Assembly (NCBI RefSeq): GCF_001677435.1
Contig: NZ_CP016268.1
Coordinates: 3,399,001-3,463,000 of the forward strand
Reading direction: 5' to 3'
Source: Woeseia oceani
GTDB lineage: Bacteria > Pseudomonadota > Gammaproteobacteria > Steroidobacterales > Woeseiaceae
Length of the DNA: 64,000 nucleotides
The notes under the pieces were generated by a model. That model was not told where the DNA came from, searched no databases, and saw only the letters and a program-made list of their open reading frames with translations. The position numbers and the translations under genes are program-made. The number at the start of each line of letters is the position of its first letter. Within the stretch, counting starts at the first letter, position 1. This document shows, piece by piece, positions 27,565 to 36,327 of the stretch.

Positions 27565-28587
27565 CTAACTGCCCGTGCGCTCATGGCATTCCTTTGCTGT
27601 GCTCGCCGGCCAGACAGCCGCACGCCGTTCCGCACTGACGAAGCTGGCTGCCGCCGCTATTTCGTTGCACGCGGCAAACTCCGCTCCTGTGTAGTCGTGC
27701 TCTTTCGCCAGCAGCCGGTATTCGTGGTTGAGGTCGATGCCGAACAGGCTTGGGTCGTCCGAGTTGACCGTGACTTTGACGCCAGCGGCCTGCAATCGCC
27801 TGATCGGGTGCTCTGCCGTCGAACGCACCGAACTCGTCAGCCAGTTGCTGGTAGGACAGACTTCGAGCACAACATCGTTGTCGCGCACCCGTTGCAAAAT
27901 ACGAGGATTGTCGATGATGTGTATGCCATGCCCTATTCGTTCAGCGCCCAGAATATTTATCGCGTCTTCCACCTGCTGCGCGCTACCGGGCTCCTCGCCC
28001 GCATGAACCGTCAGGCGTAATCCTGCACGCCGGGCAATATCGACGAGTGGTCGGTAAGCCTCAAGCGGGTGTGTGTCGCGGTCCGCGAAATCGATACCGA
28101 CAAAACTCTCCGCATTATCTGCCATGAAAGCGATCGTGCGTGCCGTATCCCTGAGCGGTAATGTCTTCTGCACGATGCCGATCAGACCGACGGCGAGCGC
28201 TGGATGCTCAGCGCGAGCGAGGCCGCGCAGTATCGCGCCATGGATCTTGTCGAAGGTCAAACCCGGTTTGCCGGCCGCGATAAAGTCGGGTGAATAGCGA
28301 AACTCCATGATGCGGATATTCTGCGCACGCGCATCTTCACAGGCTTCGAAGGTCAGTCGCTCAATGACTTCTTCACTGCACCAGATTCGCTGAATATCGA
28401 CAAACCGCTCCAATGCCACCTGCAAATTCTCAAGTGGCCGGGTAAGCAGCCAGTCGTCATGAAAGTGTTGCGGATCCGTGGGCATGTCGATGCCCAGTGA
28501 CTTGCCAATATCCAGCACCGTCCGGCTGCGAAAACAGGCTTCGAGGTGGCAATGCAACTCGACTTTGGGAATCTCGGCAACGTTCAT
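27565..28587 (-). CDS. add: Adenosine deaminase family protein
   Basis: 340-residue amidohydrolase of the adenosine/AMP deaminase group. Metal and catalytic motifs are KVELHCHLE, TVHAGEE, IGHGIHII and VNSDDPSLFG. It would convert adenosine and deoxyadenosine to inosine forms for DeoD. The first motif reads HLEA where HLEG is usual, so adenine deaminase-like or modified-purine specificity is possible. ATG 28587 chosen because MNVAEIPKVELH is the family start; the frame extends 20 codons upstream. First gene of the add-phyH-deoA-nupC-rbsK cluster and divergent from another deaminase-like amidohydrolase. Confidence 0.88.
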   Translation of the reverse strand: MNVAEIPKVELHCHLEACFRSRTVLDIGKSLGIDMPTDPQHFHDDWLLTRPLENLQVALERFVDIQRIWCSEEVIERLTFEACEDARAQNIRIMEFRYSPDFIAAGKPGLTFDKIHGAILRGLARAEHPALAVGLIGIVQKTLPLRDTARTIAFMADNAESFVGIDFADRDTHPLEAYRPLVDIARRAGLRLTVHAGEEPGSAQQVEDAINILGAERIGHGIHIIDNPRILQRVRDNDVVLEVCPTSNWLTSSVRSTAEHPIRRLQAAGVKVTVNSDDPSLFGIDLNHEYRLLAKEHDYTGAEFAACNEIAAAASFVSAERRAAVWPASTAKECHERTGS

Positions 28588-28700
28588 CAGGCAGGCATAC
28601 TCCGCTGGGTGAGTGCCCCAGCCCGCAGGTAGCGCGGACCGGTGCACGGGTTAGAATACCTTCTTTGCACTCGTCGGCGCACGGCCAACAGGGATTCAGC

Positions 28701-30191
28701 ATGCTCAGGAAGTTTCGCTTTATTTATAATTTTCAATTGCTTATACCGATTGCAGCAACGTTACTCCTGGCCGCCTGTAGTGGTGACGACGGCAACAGCG
28801 CCGCGCCTGCCAGGCAAGCCAGCAGCGCACCAACGGCCAGTGACAATGAGAATGCCATCGACCTGATTGTCGCCGGCAAGTACGTGGTCACCATGGATGC
28901 CGCCGGCACCGTCATCGTCGACGGTGCTGTCGCTGTCGATGACGGGGTCATACTCGCGGTCGGGCCCGCCACCGATATTGATGCGCAATACGTCGCCAAA
29001 GAACGTCTGGATTCCGAAAGCCGGGTGGTAATGCCGGGCCTCATCAACGGACATTCGCATGCGGCAATGACCCTGTTGCGTGGCGTGGCGGATGACCTTG
29101 CGCTAATGGACTGGCTGAACAATTACATATTTCCGGCCGAAGTTGAGTTCGTCGATGCCGAGTTTGTCCGCATCGGTACCGAACTCGCCTGCTGGGAAAT
29201 GATCCGCGGCGGCACGACCACTTTCGTCGACATGTATTACTACTCCGACACGATCGCCGAGGTCGTCGAGCGTTGCGGCATGCGGGCGTTGATTTCGACG
29301 ACGGTCATCGGTCAGCGCAGCCCGGATGCCGAGGGCGCCGGTGACGGCATTGAAAAAGGTCTGGCGTTCATCAATCGCTGGAAAGACCGCAATAGCCGGA
29401 TCACACCCATTTTCGGTCCGCATGCCAACTACACATTGAATGCCGAGCAACTGCAGGCAACCCGCGCCGCCGCGAACCAGGCTGGCGTGGGTATCAGTAT
29501 CCACCTGTCTGAATCGCCTTATGAATTGCAGTACTCGAAGGACAACTACGGCGGCACGAGCATAGCGTTCTTTGACAGCATCGGCTTTTTCGACGGACCC
29601 ACCATCGGTGCACACGTGGTCTGGCCGACAGCCGATGAAATACCGATCCTCGCTGAACGCCAGGTTGGCGTCATTCACAACCCGACCTCCAACATGAAAA
29701 TCGCCTCAGGTATCGCACCCGTGACCGAGATGTTGAACGCGGGTGTGCGCGTTGGCCTGGGTACCGACGGCGCGGCCAGCAACAATGATCTTGATATGTG
29801 GGAGGAGATGCGGCTTGCGTCGTTCCTGCAGAAGGTCGATCGCATGGATCCGGAGGCACTCAGTGCAGAAACCGTGCTGACAATGGCCACCCGTGGTGGT
29901 GCTGAAGCGATCGGCCTCGCCGGCCGCACAGGCGAGCTTCGGCCGGGCCTGCGCGCGGATCTCATCCAGGTGTCTTTCGATGACGTCCATTTTGTCCCGA
30001 CCTTTGACGTCATTTCCCACCTCGTGTTTGTAGCTGACGAGCAGGATGTCGTCGCCACTGTGGTTGACGGCGCCATTTTAATGCGTGATGGCCAGTTTCT
30101 TACCCTCGATACCGCACGAATCAAACGCGAGGCAACTGCACTGGCAGCACGCATTCAGCAGGCGCTCAGCGAACGCAACTCGGGCGACTGA
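28701..30191 (+). CDS. Lipoprotein amidohydrolase, MTA/SAH/adenosine deaminase-like
   Basis: 496-residue amidohydrolase of the MtaD/SsnA group with a lipoprotein signal (LLAAC). The metal ligands expected for 5'-methylthioadenosine/S-adenosylhomocysteine deaminases are present: NGHSHAAMTLLRG, HLSES, GAHVVW and GTDGAASNNDLDM. A membrane-anchored, outward-facing member is unusual because characterised relatives are cytoplasmic. Divergent from add with 113 bases between, and 3' to two lipoprotein phosphatases in the locus, it may deaminate extracellular adenosine-like nucleosides before uptake. ATG 28701 starts the signal peptide; the frame extends upstream into the promoter. Confidence 0.85.
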   Translation: MLRKFRFIYNFQLLIPIAATLLLAACSGDDGNSAAPARQASSAPTASDNENAIDLIVAGKYVVTMDAAGTVIVDGAVAVDDGVILAVGPATDIDAQYVAKERLDSESRVVMPGLINGHSHAAMTLLRGVADDLALMDWLNNYIFPAEVEFVDAEFVRIGTELACWEMIRGGTTTFVDMYYYSDTIAEVVERCGMRALISTTVIGQRSPDAEGAGDGIEKGLAFINRWKDRNSRITPIFGPHANYTLNAEQLQATRAAANQAGVGISIHLSESPYELQYSKDNYGGTSIAFFDSIGFFDGPTIGAHVVWPTADEIPILAERQVGVIHNPTSNMKIASGIAPVTEMLNAGVRVGLGTDGAASNNDLDMWEEMRLASFLQKVDRMDPEALSAETVLTMATRGGAEAIGLAGRTGELRPGLRADLIQVSFDDVHFVPTFDVISHLVFVADEQDVVATVVDGAILMRDGQFLTLDTARIKREATALAARIQQALSERNSGD

Positions 30192-30251
30192 TTTGCCACT
30201 ATAAGCGGCCGATCGCAGCAGCCGCCATGTAAGATCGGAGCTGACGAATCG

Positions 30252-31049
30252 ATGGATGAAATAATGTACGACCACAATAGCGTACTGATATGCCTGATCC
30301 TGCTGGTGACGATGGTTGCCGGACTCGAAATCGGCTTCCGTGGCGGCAGCAAATGGCGTGAACGCATCGGTGACGGCCAACGTACCCAACTGAATGCCGT
30401 ACAGGGTTCCCTGCTCGGTATGCTGGCGTTGTTACTGGGCTTCACTTTCTCGCTGGCATTGCAGCGCTTTGATGATCGCAGCAAAGCGGTCGTTGACGAG
30501 GCCAACGCGATAGGCACCGCCCTGTTGCGCGCCAGTGTGCTGGATGCCACGGTATCGACTGAGGCCACTGCCAGCCTGCGGGCCTATATTGACCTGCGGG
30601 TACACTCAGCCGGCGTGTCGCTCGACTACCACGATGAACGCGACGATCTGCTCGTGCGATCCGAACAAGTCCAGGCTGAGCTCTGGTCCCAGGTTCAACG
30701 CGCTCTGCAGATCGACGACCGGCCGGCCACGACCGGTCTGTACCTGCAGGCTTTGAACGATATGTTCGACGCTTATGGCCGACGTGACGCGGCACTGTCG
30801 CGGCACGTACCGGAGGCGGTGCTGTTCCTGCTGTTTCTGACCTTTGTCATGGTCAGTACGATTGTAGGCATTACCTCCGGCGCGCACGGTGGTCGGCCAC
30901 CAAAGTCCATGATCGCCATGGTGACACTGATCGTCATGCTGGTGTTCATCATCATCGACCTTGACCGACCACGGCGCGGTATTATCGAAATAGACCAGAG
31001 CAGCCTGATCAAGCTGCAACAACCAGCAAGTTCAGGCAGAACTCCCTGA
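30252..31049 (+). CDS. DUF4239-like membrane protein
   Basis: 265-residue protein with two N-terminal membrane segments (about 9-24 and 50-66), a helical soluble middle rich in charged residues, and two C-terminal segments (about 187-207 and 220-238). The pattern GLEIGFRGG, QGSLLGMLALLLGFTFSLAL and the helix after it match the bestrophin-like DUF4239 family, whose function is not established. Ribosome site GGAG precedes the ATG. Followed by a cupin gene after 24 bases. Confidence 0.72.
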   Translation: MDEIMYDHNSVLICLILLVTMVAGLEIGFRGGSKWRERIGDGQRTQLNAVQGSLLGMLALLLGFTFSLALQRFDDRSKAVVDEANAIGTALLRASVLDATVSTEATASLRAYIDLRVHSAGVSLDYHDERDDLLVRSEQVQAELWSQVQRALQIDDRPATTGLYLQALNDMFDAYGRRDAALSRHVPEAVLFLLFLTFVMVSTIVGITSGAHGGRPPKSMIAMVTLIVMLVFIIIDLDRPRRGIIEIDQSSLIKLQQPASSGRTP

Positions 31050-31073
31050 CTAACAGCGGCCGCCGGAATCACC

Positions 31074-31439
31074 ATGGACAAATTCGCGTTGCCGGAGAAG
31101 TTCGCATGCTTTGATGACCTCTGGTCACCGAAAATCGTGGCAGAAATGAATGGTCAGTACGTCAAACTCGCCAAAGGGCTGGGTGAACTTGACTGGCACA
31201 GCCATGAACAGGAAGACGAGTTTTTTATGGTGGTGAGCGGGCACCTGGATATCCACCTGCGCGACCGTGTGGTGGCACTCGATGCGGGCGACTGTTTTGT
31301 CGTTCCCCGGGGTGTTGAGCACCGGCCGGTTGCCCTACGCGGCGCTGAAATACTGCTGATCGAACCCAGGAGTACACTACATACTGGCAAACAGCAGACC
31401 GCACAGACTGTCGCGATCGAAGATCAGGAGTGGATTTGA
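31074..31439 (+). CDS. Cupin domain protein
   Basis: 121-residue single-domain cupin. Motif 1 is DWHSHEQEDEFFMVVSG with two His and two Glu positions for a metal, motif 2 is GDCFVVPRGVEHRPVA. Complete metal set, unlike the cupin at 12.2 kb. Similar proteins are often annotated as mannose-6-phosphate isomerase-like but activity is rarely known. Its stop overlaps the ATG of the next lipoprotein gene by one base (TGATG). Confidence 0.8.
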   Translation: MDKFALPEKFACFDDLWSPKIVAEMNGQYVKLAKGLGELDWHSHEQEDEFFMVVSGHLDIHLRDRVVALDAGDCFVVPRGVEHRPVALRGAEILLIEPRSTLHTGKQQTAQTVAIEDQEWI

Positions 31440-31771
31440 TGAACGCCTTGAGAATCGCCGGACTCGCTTTAACGGCATTGCTTGCAGCTGGTTGCGCCAG
31501 CCATACCGCCCCTGCAGAACCCATCGTGTGGTCGGCAGAATGGTTCCAGTGTGACAGCCGTTTCGACTGCATTGCCGTGCAGGATGCCTATTGCAAACAC
31601 ACGGCCGTCAACATGAATTATTCACTGGTGTATCAGGACTGGGCACGACAGCAAGTTGAAAGCATCGGCGAACTGGCCCCCTGCGATCGCGACAGTGAAC
31701 AGGACCGTATGCCGATCCCTGCCGTTTGCCACAACAACACCTGCCAGCACCCGGGTCACACCAGCCGCTGA
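31439..31771 (+). CDS. Small cysteine-containing lipoprotein, unknown
   Basis: 110-residue predicted lipoprotein (signal MNALRIAGLALTALLAAGC). The mature part is polar and has six further cysteines in three pairs, suggesting disulphides in an oxidising compartment. No family recognised. ATG 31439 was chosen over the GTG nine bases upstream because it has AGGAG at a good distance and starts the signal peptide. Coupled to the upstream cupin gene; patatin gene follows after ten bases. Confidence 0.7.
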   Translation: MNALRIAGLALTALLAAGCASHTAPAEPIVWSAEWFQCDSRFDCIAVQDAYCKHTAVNMNYSLVYQDWARQQVESIGELAPCDRDSEQDRMPIPAVCHNNTCQHPGHTSR

Positions 31772-31781
31772 TGCGCCAATC

Positions 31782-32681
31782 ATGAGCAAGCGACGAAAGC
31801 GATCGGTGTCATTGGTACTTGGCAGCGGCGGCGCCCGCGGCGCCGCGCACATCGGCGTCATTCGCTGGCTCGCCGAAAATAATTACGATATTCGATCGGT
31901 CTCCGGCTGTTCCATCGGCGCACTGATCGGCGGCGTTTACGCGGCAGACAAGCTTGACGAATTTGAGGACTGGCTTTGTGCCATTACCGAACGCGAAATG
32001 TTCCGCTTAATGGATCTCTCCTGGCAAATCAGTGGCCTCGTCAAAGGTGACCGGATCATCGACACGCTCAAGGACCTTGTTGGGGACCGCCTGATTGAGG
32101 AACTTCCGATTCGTTACACCGCCGTTGCCGCCAGCCTGGATGGAGAAAAAGAGGTCTGGCTGCAGGACGGTCCGTTATTCGACGCCATCCGCGCGTCCAT
32201 ATCCCTGCCGTTGCTGCTGACGCCGACCCGGCGCGATGGCAAGACGCTGATCGACGGCGGCGTATTGAACCCGGTACCCATTGCACCCACGTTCGGCGAT
32301 GGCACCGATCTCTGCATTGCCGTCAATCTCGGCGGTGCCGCCGACGGCCACTGCAATACCGACAAGTCAGCCGATGACGATTCTGACCACAACAGAACCG
32401 GACTGCGCGCAAAAATCGATGCCTTCATCGACAAGCTGGGCATCAATAACGGCAGCAAGGGCGACAGCAGTAAGGACTGGGGGCCGTTCGAAATCGCCAA
32501 TCAGGCATTCGATGCGATGCAGGCAACAATTTCGCGGCAAAAGCTGGCGGTGTACCCGCCGGATGAACTGATAGAAATCCCGCGTAACGCTTGCGGCACA
32601 ATGGATTTTCAACACGCCGCGAAAATGATCAAACTGGGCTACGAACAAGCCGAAACCGTAATGGCCGGCAAACGCCACTGA
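31782..32681 (+). CDS. Patatin-like phospholipase (RssA type)
   Basis: 299-residue cytoplasmic patatin-fold serine hydrolase. It has the oxyanion motif GSGGARGAAH, nucleophile elbow GCSIG and the Asp of the dyad in IDGGVLNP. Resembles the NTE/RssA family with a C-terminal extension containing an Asp-rich loop. Substrates of the family are acyl esters of lipids. ATG 31782 chosen as homology start (MSKRRKRSVSLVLGSGG). Convergent with deoB. Confidence 0.87.
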   Translation: MSKRRKRSVSLVLGSGGARGAAHIGVIRWLAENNYDIRSVSGCSIGALIGGVYAADKLDEFEDWLCAITEREMFRLMDLSWQISGLVKGDRIIDTLKDLVGDRLIEELPIRYTAVAASLDGEKEVWLQDGPLFDAIRASISLPLLLTPTRRDGKTLIDGGVLNPVPIAPTFGDGTDLCIAVNLGGAADGHCNTDKSADDDSDHNRTGLRAKIDAFIDKLGINNGSKGDSSKDWGPFEIANQAFDAMQATISRQKLAVYPPDELIEIPRNACGTMDFQHAAKMIKLGYEQAETVMAGKRH

Positions 32682-32742
32682 TCAGTAAAGCAACGCCTGG
32701 TTGCAGCAAGTAGGCACTGGAGTGCCCTGGCCGGGCGTCCGG

Positions 32743-33948
32743 CTACGACTTCAGAAAATTCGTGCCGTAGTCCATTTTCTCGAGACCGAAGAACGTGGCC
32801 AGGCTCTGGCCGATATCGGCGAATGAATCCCGCAAACCCAGTGATCCGGGGGCTACAGCCGCACCGTAAGCCAGCACCGGAATGTGCTCTCGAGTGTGGT
32901 CCGAACCGGGCCACGCCGGGTCGCAACCGTGGTCAGCGCAGATGAGCAACAGGTCGTCGGCATTCATTTGGGCCATCAACTCGGGCAGTCGCGCGTCAAA
33001 GTATTCCAACGCTTCCGCATACCCTTGCGCATCGCGGCGATGACCGTAGAGCATGTCAAAGTCGACGAAGTTGGTGAACACGATTGACCGGTCCGGTGCC
33101 TCTGCCAGGGCCGCCAATGTGGCATCGAACAACGCGGCATTGCCGCTCGCTTTTATTTTCCGGGTAATGCCCTGATGCGCATAGATGTCGCTGATCTTGC
33201 CGATACTGATGACTTCGCCACCCGAGTCCGCCAGCTTGTCCAGCACCGTCGGTGCCGGCGGCGGCGTGGTCAGATCCCGTCGATTGCCCGTGCGGACGAA
33301 GTTGCTGCTGTCGGTCCCGATGAACGGCCGAGCGATCACGCGACCAATGTTGTAGTCATCAACCAGCTTGCGGGCGATCTCACACAAGGCATACAAACGC
33401 TCGAGACCGAAGCTTTCTTCGTGCGCGGCGATCTGGAAAACACTGTCCGCGGAGGTATAAAAGATCGGTTTGCCGCTACGCATATGCTCTTCACCGAGCT
33501 CGGCGATAATGGTGGTGCCCGAAGAATGGCAGTTGCCGAGATAACCCGGCAGATCGGCTTGTGCAACCAGGGCATCCAGTAATTCGGCAGGAAATGTATT
33601 GGTCAGCTCGGTGAAATAGCCCCAATCGAACAACACGGGTACGCCGGCAATCTCCCAATGCCCGCTCGGCGTGTCCTTACCGCTCGACAGTTCCGCTGCG
33701 TGGCCGTAGGCACCAATGATTTCGACATTCGTTTCGGTGCCCGCCGGAAACGCACCGGCGCTATCACGAGCGGCGTGCAACAAACCAAGGCCCGCGAGGT
33801 TCGGCAGGCAGAGTGCCCTGCCCGTCGACTCCAGGCGCAACTTCGCAATACTTCCCAGCGTATTGGCGCCAACATCGCCGAACTTGTCGGCGTCGGCCGT
33901 TGCGCCGATTCCGAAGGAGTCGAGTACCAGAATGATGGCTCTAGCCAT
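32743..33948 (-). CDS. deoB: Phosphopentomutase
   Basis: 401-residue alkaline-phosphatase-fold mutase converting (deoxy)ribose-1-phosphate to the 5-phosphate for DeoC. It starts [20 protein letters not shown], and has [14 protein letters not shown] with the nucleophile Thr and the metal motif [13 protein letters not shown] near the C-terminus. Length is normal. It follows the second nucleoside transporter by 23 bases on the same strand, forming a two-gene unit separated from deoA, deoC and deoD elsewhere in the window. Confidence 0.96.
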   Translation of the reverse strand: MARAIILVLDSFGIGATADADKFGDVGANTLGSIAKLRLESTGRALCLPNLAGLGLLHAARDSAGAFPAGTETNVEIIGAYGHAAELSSGKDTPSGHWEIAGVPVLFDWGYFTELTNTFPAELLDALVAQADLPGYLGNCHSSGTTIIAELGEEHMRSGKPIFYTSADSVFQIAAHEESFGLERLYALCEIARKLVDDYNIGRVIARPFIGTDSSNFVRTGNRRDLTTPPPAPTVLDKLADSGGEVISIGKISDIYAHQGITRKIKASGNAALFDATLAALAEAPDRSIVFTNFVDFDMLYGHRRDAQGYAEALEYFDARLPELMAQMNADDLLLICADHGCDPAWPGSDHTREHIPVLAYGAAVAPGSLGLRDSFADIGQSLATFFGLEKMDYGTNFLKS

Positions 33949-33971
33949 AATCTCTCCTTTGCCGGCCGCAC

Positions 33972-35186
33972 TTATTGCAATGAGTAGAACAAACCTGCCA
34001 GCGACGCGCTCATCAGGTTGGCCAGTGTACCCCCAATCACCGCACGCAGCCCAAATCGCGCTATGTCACGCCGCCGCGAAGGCACGATACTGCCCAAACC
34101 GCCCAGCAAAATGGCGATGGAGGCCAGATTCGCAAAGCCACACAACGCAAACGTGACGATCACCTGGGTCTGTGCTGAGAGTGATTCCTTGATTAATACG
34201 AAATTTGCATAAGCATAGAATTCGTTGATCACCATCTTCTGACCGATGAGACTGCCGGCCGTGTTCGCCTCGTCCCACGGCACACCCAGCAGATAGGCGA
34301 TCGGTGCAAACAGTTTGCCCAGCAGGAATTGCAGAGTGAGATCTTCGAAGCCGAACCAGCCGCCTATGCCACCCAACAAACCGTTCAACAGAGCGATCAT
34401 CGCAACAAATGCCAGCAGCATTGCACCAACATTCAGCGCCAGCGTCAGGCCGGTCGCAGCGCCGTTACCGATAGCCTCGAACACGTTGACGGCCCGCTCT
34501 TCGCCGCCGGTCTCGGCAGGATCGAAACGCGTAGCGGAAGGCGAGGTCTCCGGCATCATCAGCTTGGCCATTAACAAGCCCCCGGGCGCCGCCATGAAGC
34601 TGGCGGTGATCAGGTATTTGAGATCAACCCCCATCGCTGCGTAACCGGCCATTACCGCGCCGGCGATAGTCGCACAGCCACCGGTCATGACGGCGAACAG
34701 TTCGGAATCGCTCATTCGTTCGAGATACGGTTTCACGACCAGCGGCGCTTCCGTATGGCCCACGAAAATATTGGACACAGCCGACATTGATTCCGTTTCG
34801 CTGGTACGGAGCAACTTGTGCAACAGACCGCCCAACGCACCAACCACCCGCTGCATGATGCCGAGGTAGTAGAGCAATGACATGAGGGCCGAAAAGAACA
34901 CGATCACCGGCAGAACGTTCAGAGCTATGGTGAAGCCCAGACTTTCGCCGGTCTTATTGCCGAACACGAACACAATGCCGTCGTTGCCGTAGTTAATGAC
35001 GTGCTGAACGCCGTTCACCACCCATTGCAGCGCGTCGCGCCCTGACGGGACATACATGATCAGACCGGCAATGCTGACCTGCAGGAAAAAGGCGATACCC
35101 ACGGTGCGCAAATTTATCGCCCGCCGATCTGTAGAAAACACGACTGCGATCGTCAGCAGCGCCACTATGCCAAGAAGTGCTATCAA
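33972..35186 (-). CDS. NupC-family nucleoside transporter (His variant in HP1)
   Basis: 404-residue CNT transporter, clearly paralogous to the one at 23.9-25.2 kb (same RRAINLR start region, [27 protein letters not shown]). In the substrate hairpin it reads GHTEAPLV: His144 (codon at 34755-34757) replaces the usual Gln that contacts the nucleobase, while Thr145, Glu146 and the ribose Glu in INEFYAY are kept. This points to different base preference. Co-transcribed with deoB. Confidence 0.92.
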   Translation of the reverse strand: MIALLGIVALLTIAVVFSTDRRAINLRTVGIAFFLQVSIAGLIMYVPSGRDALQWVVNGVQHVINYGNDGIVFVFGNKTGESLGFTIALNVLPVIVFFSALMSLLYYLGIMQRVVGALGGLLHKLLRTSETESMSAVSNIFVGHTEAPLVVKPYLERMSDSELFAVMTGGCATIAGAVMAGYAAMGVDLKYLITASFMAAPGGLLMAKLMMPETSPSATRFDPAETGGEERAVNVFEAIGNGAATGLTLALNVGAMLLAFVAMIALLNGLLGGIGGWFGFEDLTLQFLLGKLFAPIAYLLGVPWDEANTAGSLIGQKMVINEFYAYANFVLIKESLSAQTQVIVTFALCGFANLASIAILLGGLGSIVPSRRRDIARFGLRAVIGGTLANLMSASLAGLFYSLQ

Positions 35187-35206
35187 GTGCTTGTCCCCGC
35201 TCGGTC

Positions 35207-35244
35207 AAAAAAAAATCGCCGGGCGGCGCGAGCCGCCCGACGAT
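35207..35244 (-). terminator. Rho-independent terminator of the cox operon
   Basis: Read leftwards, a stem ATCGTCGGGCGGC / GCCGCCCGGCGAT (one imperfect pair) with a four-base loop is followed by nine T on the transcript strand. It lies 25 bases after the stop of the subunit IV gene and before the nupC-deoB unit, so it separates the two transcripts. A smaller hairpin overlaps 35254-35270. Confidence 0.88.
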
Positions 35245-35269
35245 CTCCATGATACGGCTTCCGGAGCCG

Positions 35270-35614
35270 TTAGTGGTGCGGACTTTCCGGAACGAAGCTG
35301 CTTTCGCCAAAAAACTCGATGCGGGTAAGGAAGGTGTAGTCCCCTTCCAGAGACATAAGTCCGATCAACACCAATATCGCCACGGGTGGCACCAGAATGG
35401 CGAGCTGCAATGCTCGCCGTTCCCAGGTCATGTGCATGAATATGGCAATGATGAACCCTGCCTTGATGAACATGAACACGAGTATCAGCGTCCAGCGCAA
35501 GTAGCCCTGAAAGCCGATGTAATCGACCATGTAAGACAATGTGCTGACGACGAACAGCAATCCCCATATCCAGAAATAGATCGCCAGCGGATGTTGTTGT
35601 TGCTCTTGCGCCAT
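35270..35614 (-). CDS. Cytochrome c oxidase subunit IV family protein
   Basis: 114-residue protein with three membrane helices (about 12-30, 38-60, 72-92), of the prokaryotic subunit IV / CyoD-like family that stabilises haem-copper oxidases. ATG 35614 was chosen because it gives a normal length and family start (MAQEQQQHPLAIYFW), with a GGAG site upstream. Last gene of the cox operon, followed by a strong terminator. Confidence 0.85.
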   Translation of the reverse strand: MAQEQQQHPLAIYFWIWGLLFVVSTLSYMVDYIGFQGYLRWTLILVFMFIKAGFIIAIFMHMTWERRALQLAILVPPVAILVLIGLMSLEGDYTFLTRIEFFGESSFVPESPHH

Positions 35615-35636
35615 GGAAAACAACTCCTGTCGATAA

Positions 35637-36314
35637 TTACCAGAGATAGAAGAAAGCGAAAATAAAGACCCAGACGAGGTCAACGAAATGCCAGTACAAA
35701 CCGACTATTTCAACGATCTCGTAATTGCCGCCGCGCTTCTCGTAGAAACCGTTCTTGACCCGGAACGCGATGACCAACAGGTAAATGACACCCGCGGAAA
35801 CATGCAGACCGTGAAAGCCCGTGATCATGAAGAAACTGGAGCCGAATTGTGCCGCACCCATCGGGTTGCCCCACGGGCGCACGCCTTCATCGACGATCAG
35901 CTTGGTCCACTCGAACGCCTGCATACCCACGAAGCTGGCGCCCAGCGCGGCTGTCGCCAGCATCAACCAGAAGGTTCGTTTGCGGTCCTTGCGATAGCCC
36001 ATATTGACCGCCATCGCCATCGTGCCGCTTGAGGTGATGAGGATGAACGTCATGATTGCGATCAGAACCAGCGGGATCGGGTCGCCACCGAAGCTGAGCG
36101 CAAAAACCTCGCTGGGAATCGGCCAGGGGTCGGCCGTGGACATGCGCACCGTCATGTAACCAACGAGGAAGCAGCTGAAAATAAACGTATCGGAGAGCAG
36201 GAATATCCACATCATTGCCTTACCCCACGGCACGTGGAACGCCTGCTTGTCGGCAGAGAAGTCCTGAACGACTCCTGATCCTTCCGCGGTAGTACTTAGC
36301 GCAGCTTCCGACAT
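35637..36314 (-). CDS. coxC: Cytochrome c oxidase subunit III
   Basis: 225-residue haem-copper oxidase subunit III with five to six membrane segments. Typical features are WIFLLSDTFIFSCFLVGY, a long loop, ITGFHGLHVSAGVIYL and the C-terminal YWHFVDLVWVFIFAFFYLW. Shorter than mitochondrial-type COX3 and like the CyoC-type form. Lies 22 bases before subunit IV and 13 bases after a second subunit III-like gene. Confidence 0.92.
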   Translation of the reverse strand: MSEAALSTTAEGSGVVQDFSADKQAFHVPWGKAMMWIFLLSDTFIFSCFLVGYMTVRMSTADPWPIPSEVFALSFGGDPIPLVLIAIMTFILITSSGTMAMAVNMGYRKDRKRTFWLMLATAALGASFVGMQAFEWTKLIVDEGVRPWGNPMGAAQFGSSFFMITGFHGLHVSAGVIYLLVIAFRVKNGFYEKRGGNYEIVEIVGLYWHFVDLVWVFIFAFFYLW

Positions 36315-36327
36315 CTTTTTTTCCTTA

